A stretch of 64,000 bases of DNA from Nelumbo lutea (lineage: Eukaryota > Streptophyta > Magnoliopsida > Proteales > Nelumbonaceae). The translations under genes and the position numbers were made by a program. The notes beneath the pieces are model-generated. The model searched no databases and was not told the DNA's origin. It worked only from the letters and a program-made list of their open reading frames with translations. Where the stretch lies: contig JAKGHH010000002.1 in assembly GCA_022828595.1 (NCBI GenBank), positions 46,387,897 through 46,451,896 on the forward strand, given 5' to 3'. This document shows, piece by piece, positions 59,067-64,000 of this stretch; position 1 is the first letter of the stretch, and the number at the start of each line of letters is the position of its first letter.

Positions 59067-59732
59067 ATTGTGGGTAGCTCGCTCCTCGGTGTAGTTAGTC
59101 GGTTGCTCCAGTTCGATGTCTTCTGCCAGTTTTGCCTTTCCCTTGAGGGCAGCCACATAGCACTTACAGGATTTGAGTTGATCACATCGTATGACCCCTA
59201 CTTTGTAATCTGTTAAAAACTTCATCGCGAGATAGTAAGTTGATACTATCACGCATAAAGCATGTGTGATGGGCCGACATATAATTGTGTTGTAAGGGGA
59301 CGGAGTCGCGACCACAAAGAATGTGTGTTCAAACCGTACAATGTTCAGCCACATGCCTGCCTCCACTGGTACAGTGTCCCGACCTATAGGCCTAACTTCT
59401 TCTCCGCTGAACCCTACTAGTGAGGTATCCGCTGGTTTCAGATCACTCTGTTGTAGTTGTAACTTGACAAAAGTTCCTATGAAGAGGATATCAGCCAAAC
59501 TACTTGAGTCCACCAAGATCCGCTTCACCACGAAGTCATTGATTATCAACTTTACAACAAGGGCATCATCATGAGGATATTGAATCCCACGAGCATCGTC
59601 CTCGGTAAAATAAATGGGTACTTCGATCCGAGGTCGATTGGATGGGTTCTTTGACTTGTAATCTAGTTCTCGGACTGAAGCCTTTCCTGCTGCTATTGTA
59701 CACCCAGCTACAATGGATCCTCCAATGATCAT
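59067..59732 (-). pseudogene. Protease region of Tat-type Gypsy
   Basis: On the minus strand: IYFTEDDARGIQYPHDDALV, then VKRILVDSSSLADILFIGTF, where the family has DSGSSAD, so the active-site glycine is changed to serine. Then LVGFSGEEVRPIG, FFVVATPSPYNTIICRPITH, MKFLTDYKVGVIRCDQ. It is open over most of its length and is cut at 59066 by the Copia junction. Confidence 0.87.
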
Positions 59733-60700
59733 ATTGATCCCCCTGCCCTTTCTCCTTGTGCAAGATGTACTTCTTCAAGTACTCGCAGCGGATGAGTTCT
59801 TCAATTTCGTCGTGAAGGTTTTTGCAGTTCTTCGTGCTATGACCATGGTCCCGATGAAAGTGAGAATAAACATTCATGTTCCTGGTCATTGGGTCTCCCT
59901 GTAGCCTAGGTGGCCATTTGATGATGGAGGAGTCTTTAATGGCCATCAAGATCTCTCTTCGCTTTGCGTTAAGGGGAGTATAGTTGGTTCTCTCTACTGG
60001 CGGGGTTTTGAAACGCTGACCCAACCTATAACTTCGTGAGGGGGACTTACTCCTTGAGCTCAGGGACTTGCTTCTTCACCTAAAGGATTTGTTCTTTTTC
60101 CTTTTCTACCTGTTGCTCGTTCCTTCTTCTTCTCTCTTTCTCTTTTCACCTTAATGGATGTCGGTCTTCTGTTTCATTTCTTCTTCTGTACTGATGAACT
60201 GGTCGGCCAGCCTGAGGAACTTGGTGATGTTCTTCGGCCTGTTTGCCACAACATGCCACTTGAACTCCTTATGAGTAATTCCTTTACATGCTGCGGTGAG
60301 CATACCGCCAGATCAAGGTCTGGTATCTGTAGGCACGTCTTGTTGAATCGCTTGATATAGCTTCAAATTGATTCTCCTTCCCTCTGCACCATGTTCAGAA
60401 GGCTTTCCTACGACTTCAGGCACTTCTTACTGGTGATGAAATGGTCCATAAGCATATCCGCAAACTCCACCCAGTTTCTGATGGAACCCAAGGCGAGGTT
60501 TCTATACTAGGTCCAAACTACTCGGAATGCGGTGGAGAAAGCCCTGCACATGCAAGCCTTATCGGCCTCGGCGAGATGCATTTGGGACTAGAATGCGTCT
60601 ACATGATCATTGGGGTCAAAAGACCCATCATACTTGTCTAGTGGTGGTACCTTGAAATTTTTCGACATTAGAGCCGTCAGGAGCTTGGCTAACAAGGGGG
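59569..60700 (-). pseudogene. Gag of Tat-type Gypsy, broken
   Basis: The capsid core at about 60670-60250 (minus strand) reads FKVPPLDKYDGSFDPNDHVD, MHLAEADKACMCRAFSTAFR and, after stops, YIKRFNKTCLQIPDLDL. The C-terminal part (60024-59569) has WPPRLQGDPMTRNMNVYSHF, HRDHGHSTKNCKNLHDEIEE and LIRCEYLKKYIL. The C..H...GH-T..C motif has lost its first cysteine (YSHFHRDHGH). Stops occur between the blocks. Confidence 0.85.
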
Positions 60701-61678
60701 ATGGTCGGCTCAAAAGAGCAAGTGCCATTCTCGTGGCCACCGAGCTTACCTCTTCTCTTTCTCAGCCTTGATCTACTAGATGGTTGGGCAGCGAGCTTTG
60801 TGTCATCGTCGCTGCTACTTCTTTAGTGGTGCAGTGTTTGTACTGCCAGCCTCAGTGTCGTCAGGTATCTCGATCTTGCTTCGAATGGTGAGGCGAGGTG
60901 GTTTAGGTGTTCTTCTCGCTGCTTCTTCTTTGCTGCAAGTCCAGTGATGGCTGTCGCGGGGAAAGGGGTCTCCTATCAAGCCCGAAACTCAGGCCTCGAG
61001 CTAACAATCTACATTATCTTGATGTGGAAACTGCTAACTTTGCCTCTCGGGCTGGCTGAGTTCGGGCATATCCTTTAAGTTCTCTCTTCTGGAGGTCGGG
61101 GGAGTACGTCGATCACCTGCTATACCCCATGGTGGGGTTCATCCTGAGGGAGGGATGATACCTGCGAAGTTCTCTCACCACGAGGAGGAGACTGGCGGAC
61201 ATTCTGATGAACCTGGTGTTGATTCTGGTTTTGAGTTTGCCCTTGATGTTGATTTGTCGGTTGGTTCGGTTGCAGTAGTGGGAATTGCTGCTGGTACTGT
61301 TGATAGAAATAGTACTACTAAAACTACTAGAATTGGTGGATCTACTACATTTGAATCTGCATCATCTGGTCGTTGAATTGGGAGTGCCTGACCCCAAGGG
61401 GAATCACAGAAGGCTCCGAGAATGTGGCATTCACTTGGGGGAGCGGGACACTCACCTGATGGGTAGTGTGCAACACAGACAGTTATGGAACCCTGGAAAT
61501 AGTCAGGGGGATGGTGAACTGGCTGACGGTCTCCAAGGAAACCTGGAAAGTGACTGTTTGCTGCTCTTGCCCCCTAGTGACGTTCATGTCGCTTATTCCA
61601 TTGTGGCTAGATGATGCCATTGAGGTTGAAATTGGGATTGAGATCGTGACTAGGATTGGGATGACCTTTCAATTATTT
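60701..61678 (-). other. Leader / N-terminal gag region of Tat-type Gypsy
   Basis: No motif was recognised on the minus strand. Plus-strand open stretches here (61155-61614) are reading-frame shadows rich in simple codons. Confidence 0.5.
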
Positions 61679-61694
61679 CCCACAGACGGCGCCA
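61679..61694 (-). other. Primer binding site of Tat-type Gypsy
   Basis: On the minus strand TGGCGCCGTCTGTGGG lies two bases after the 5' LTR end. This is a common plant Tat/Athila primer-site type. Confidence 0.85.
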
Positions 61695-61696
61695 AT

Positions 61697-62358
61697 TGAT
61701 GAATCACGTTCTGAAAGCTGCTAACTGGAAGGTTGCTTGGACTTTTCTCATGTGGTGAGCTAGATCAAACTAAAAAACAGAGATCAGAGAAATCGGGGTA
61801 GATGACCCGGTGAGGTTGCTCCGATGCTTAAGTTAGTATTCTTTCTCTTATTGTGAGCTAAAAGCTTGAATACTAGAGAGCTTTTATGTAAATAATCATG
61901 CATACCTGGACCCTGGAGGGGTTGATGCCCTTATATAGTTGGGCTACCGTGGGTCTTACGAAACGATTACGGGATCTTTGGCCTGAATAGATAAGATTTG
62001 TTTCCGCTTTAGATGGGGATTAACGTATCAGTCAATGAAGTCTATTGTTACCGCCCGATCCGAGTGGGGAGAGGATAAGGCCTATCGCTACGCAGCGTGA
62101 TCCCAAGAGGTTTGGAGTCCGTTGAGAAGCTTCTGGAGTCAATTACGTGTCACTTCGATTCTTGGGCCCCGAACTGACTTAGGTGCCGAGGTGCCTCTAT
62201 ACAGAGGTGACTCTATGCCGAGGTGGCTTTGTACTGAGGTGACCGAATACCCAAGCTCTGAAAATTGCTGATTAGGCTCTTCCTACTGAGTTGTCATCCT
62301 ACTGGAAGATCAAGTCCACGTGACCTTTGCTTACTAGGTCGTGCCAAATTACCCCTCA
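61697..62358 (-). repeat. 5' LTR of Tat-type Gypsy
   Basis: Partner of 43208-43865. On the minus strand it begins TGAGGGGTAATTTGGCACG at 62358 and ends ..GATTCATCA at 61697. Many substitutions separate the two LTRs. Confidence 0.9.
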
Positions 62359-64000
62359 TAAAAAATTATCACAAAAAAGGAGGAAAATAAACTAAATTAA
62401 TAGTGACAATTAATCTTTGAAAACTAGTAGTTTTTTTGGCTACTTAATTACATGTATTTATACATGCATCTATACTTTCTTTGTTGATATATATAATATA
62501 AATATACATTAAAAATATCAACTAGAGCATTTCACTAAGTTATTAGTCATGTTTTACATTATGCCTTTGCTCTTCACTAAAAGCCTGTTAAAGCTTGACC
62601 TCTTTTTGATAAGCTATCATTGTAAAGTATTTGAACCTCTTTGGACATTAAATGAAAATTTCTGCCATAGTCTATGATTCAATTTCATAATTCATTAACT
62701 TTTTAAATATTGACAAACAAGGGCTTAGAATGTACCATTTATAGAGAAATATTAGTTGATGAATAGATATCAATTTTAGGGGGATGTGCATATGTGGACA
62801 CTAGAAACCAATGCAAGTTTTCTAATGCTTTAGGGATTATACATATCAAGTGCTTGATTTTTAGCCTTTTAGAGTTGTTAATTCCGCATCAAGAAGTGTG
62901 GCACTAAAAGCTTCACTATTCTCTAACACCCTCTAGGCTTCAACTTAAATATAAATTTTATGGATGAAACACATAGGCCATATCTATGCTGATTCAATCT
63001 AACTCAACTAAACTCGTTCAAACTATATTGGATCAGATAGTTTATATCGAACTAGCTAGGATATTTTAATATAAAATATAGCCACAGTTTAATAGATGTG
63101 TAACAAAATTAATTAGGAATCTAGTCAAATAAAGCCAAGTTAAAGGATCTCATTACCAAACATATCTATAATCATGTTGAACTAATGCTAGAGGCATTCT
63201 GTTCAATGTTATATGAACTGGAATATGAATATCATAAAATTCAAGAATTTACAATTCAGACCATGTTTTTAAGTTTTTATCAGTTTAAATCAGACATTTT
63301 CTAACTTCCTTTTCTATCATGTATTCTGGGGATAGATAAAAAAAAAACAAAAAAACAGAAAACAAGATATATAGAGAAAATGAAAAACAAGAAAGCAAGA
63401 TAGCTCAAATCCGCAAAGAAGCTGAAGAAATGAAAGCAAGCAATGGTTGAAGGTTTAAGCTAAGCATAGGAAATATCTATTCAAGGAAGAGGATATGGCT
63501 TCCAAGTGTCGTGCCAAAAGGATGGCACTCCATATACTCAATGCCTGAGGAGATGTCTATATACAAAGCCATATATATGTTCTACTAATTACCACGCCTG
63601 GGGGCACTCCATCACAGTACGTTAACTGCAGAATAAGCAAATTTTAAATTCCATGGCTTCATATAGAACCCACTAAAGAAACACCACAGTTCGAATAGTT
63701 AAGTGACTACTACACCCAAGGATAGCCAACAAAAGGATGATGGTGTCAAATAAGTCATTTTGGCTCCGACATATATTTGAATTGCACTCAACTTGAAGTT
63801 AAGGTCAAGTTTTGTATTTGAATTGCACTCAACTTGAAGTTAACTTGAATGGGTTGGAATTGACTCCGACATATATTTGCACCATGTTCATCTGAATTAG
63901 GTCCGCTTACTTTCAAGCTTCACAACCCATGTCTTTCGTATAAAATCTCTTTGATCAACATTGAATTTCTCTGAGTTATCCTTGACATACAATGTGTTGT
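62359..64000. other. No gene seen; AT-rich right flank
   Basis: The only structure is a local duplication near 63762-63880: ATTTGAATTGCACTCAACTT occurs twice (about 63776 and 63816) and CTCCGACATATATTTG twice (about 63764 and 63864). An A-rich block lies at 63338-63420. Confidence 0.55.

Larger units (their letters stand above)
43208..62358 (-). mobile_element. Tat-type Gypsy LTR retrotransposon, old, containing a nested Copia
   Basis: On the minus strand: 5' LTR (62358-61697), primer site, gag, protease, [Copia insertion 59066-51704], RT, RNase H and integrase (duplicated), integrase C-terminus, a plus-strand antisense gene, polypurine tract, 3' LTR (43865-43208). Without the Copia insert it is about 11.8 kb. 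The LTRs differ widely (roughly 15% by eye), so it is old. Primer site TGGCGCCGTCTGTGGG and the long 3' region with an antisense gene fit the Tat lineage. No clear target duplication is visible. Confidence 0.9.

Noticed and set aside
60154..61699. Several plus-strand open stretches over the Tat gag/leader
   Set aside because: They are antisense to recognisable gag or lie in the leader, begin with non-ATG codons in part, and show no known motif.
1..64000. Novel multi-gene system
   Set aside because: Apart from one MADS gene, nearly all recognisable coding sequence is transposon-derived and broken. No cluster of intact, co-oriented unknown genes exists.

Overview
This window is plant nuclear DNA, almost certainly from a flowering plant with a transposon-rich genome. 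The evidence is Copia and Gypsy LTR retrotransposons with initiator-tRNA-type primer sites, a plant CACTA (En/Spm) transposase relic, Tourist-like MITEs with TTA/TAA target duplications, a Mutator-like foldback element and one plant type I MADS-box gene. There is no bacterial, organellar or CRISPR-like content, and I saw no tRNA or rRNA gene. The species cannot be named from the sequence alone.

Layout. 1-2147: 5' part of a minus-strand Copia element running off the left edge. 2212-7808: complete but stop-ridden plus-strand Gypsy element with two ~545 bp LTRs beginning TGATG. 7810-13473: patchwork of two further Copia remnants, a solo LTR inside a Copia gag, a fragment of a large Copia LTR, a LINE RNase H fragment and two related MITEs in opposite orientation. 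16455-20941: minus-strand Gypsy-type element that keeps gag but shows no pol. 20942-30545: exploded CACTA element, with TNP2-like exons and a second, Transposase_24-like gene, interrupted by a LINE tail and an unidentified coding-like fragment. 31598-32469: three neighbouring Tourist-like MITEs. 33367-34029: the only intact host gene, an intronless type I (M-alpha, AGL62-like) MADS-box gene with its own TATA box and poly(A) signal. 34797-38250: another MITE and a 529 bp Mutator-like foldback element. 40120-42051: a 1.9 kb solo Copia LTR with a perfect 5 bp target duplication. 43208-62358: an old ~19 kb minus-strand Tat-type Gypsy element. It carries (i) an antisense gene with its own TATA box between pol and the 3' LTR, (ii) a ~1.9 kb internal tandem duplication of the RNase H-integrase segment, and (iii) a nested plus-strand Copia element (51704-59066) from the same family as the 40120 solo LTR. 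62359-64000: AT-rich, no gene seen.

Reading of the whole. This is an intergenic retrotransposon nest around one small regulatory gene. No transposon reading frame looks fully functional. Many stops in the 2212-7808 element look like C-to-T or G-to-A changes, as expected from deamination of methylated cytosine. The sharpest observations are structural: nesting order, target duplications, the duplicated pol segment and the antisense gene. I found no convincing new defence, signalling or metabolic system.
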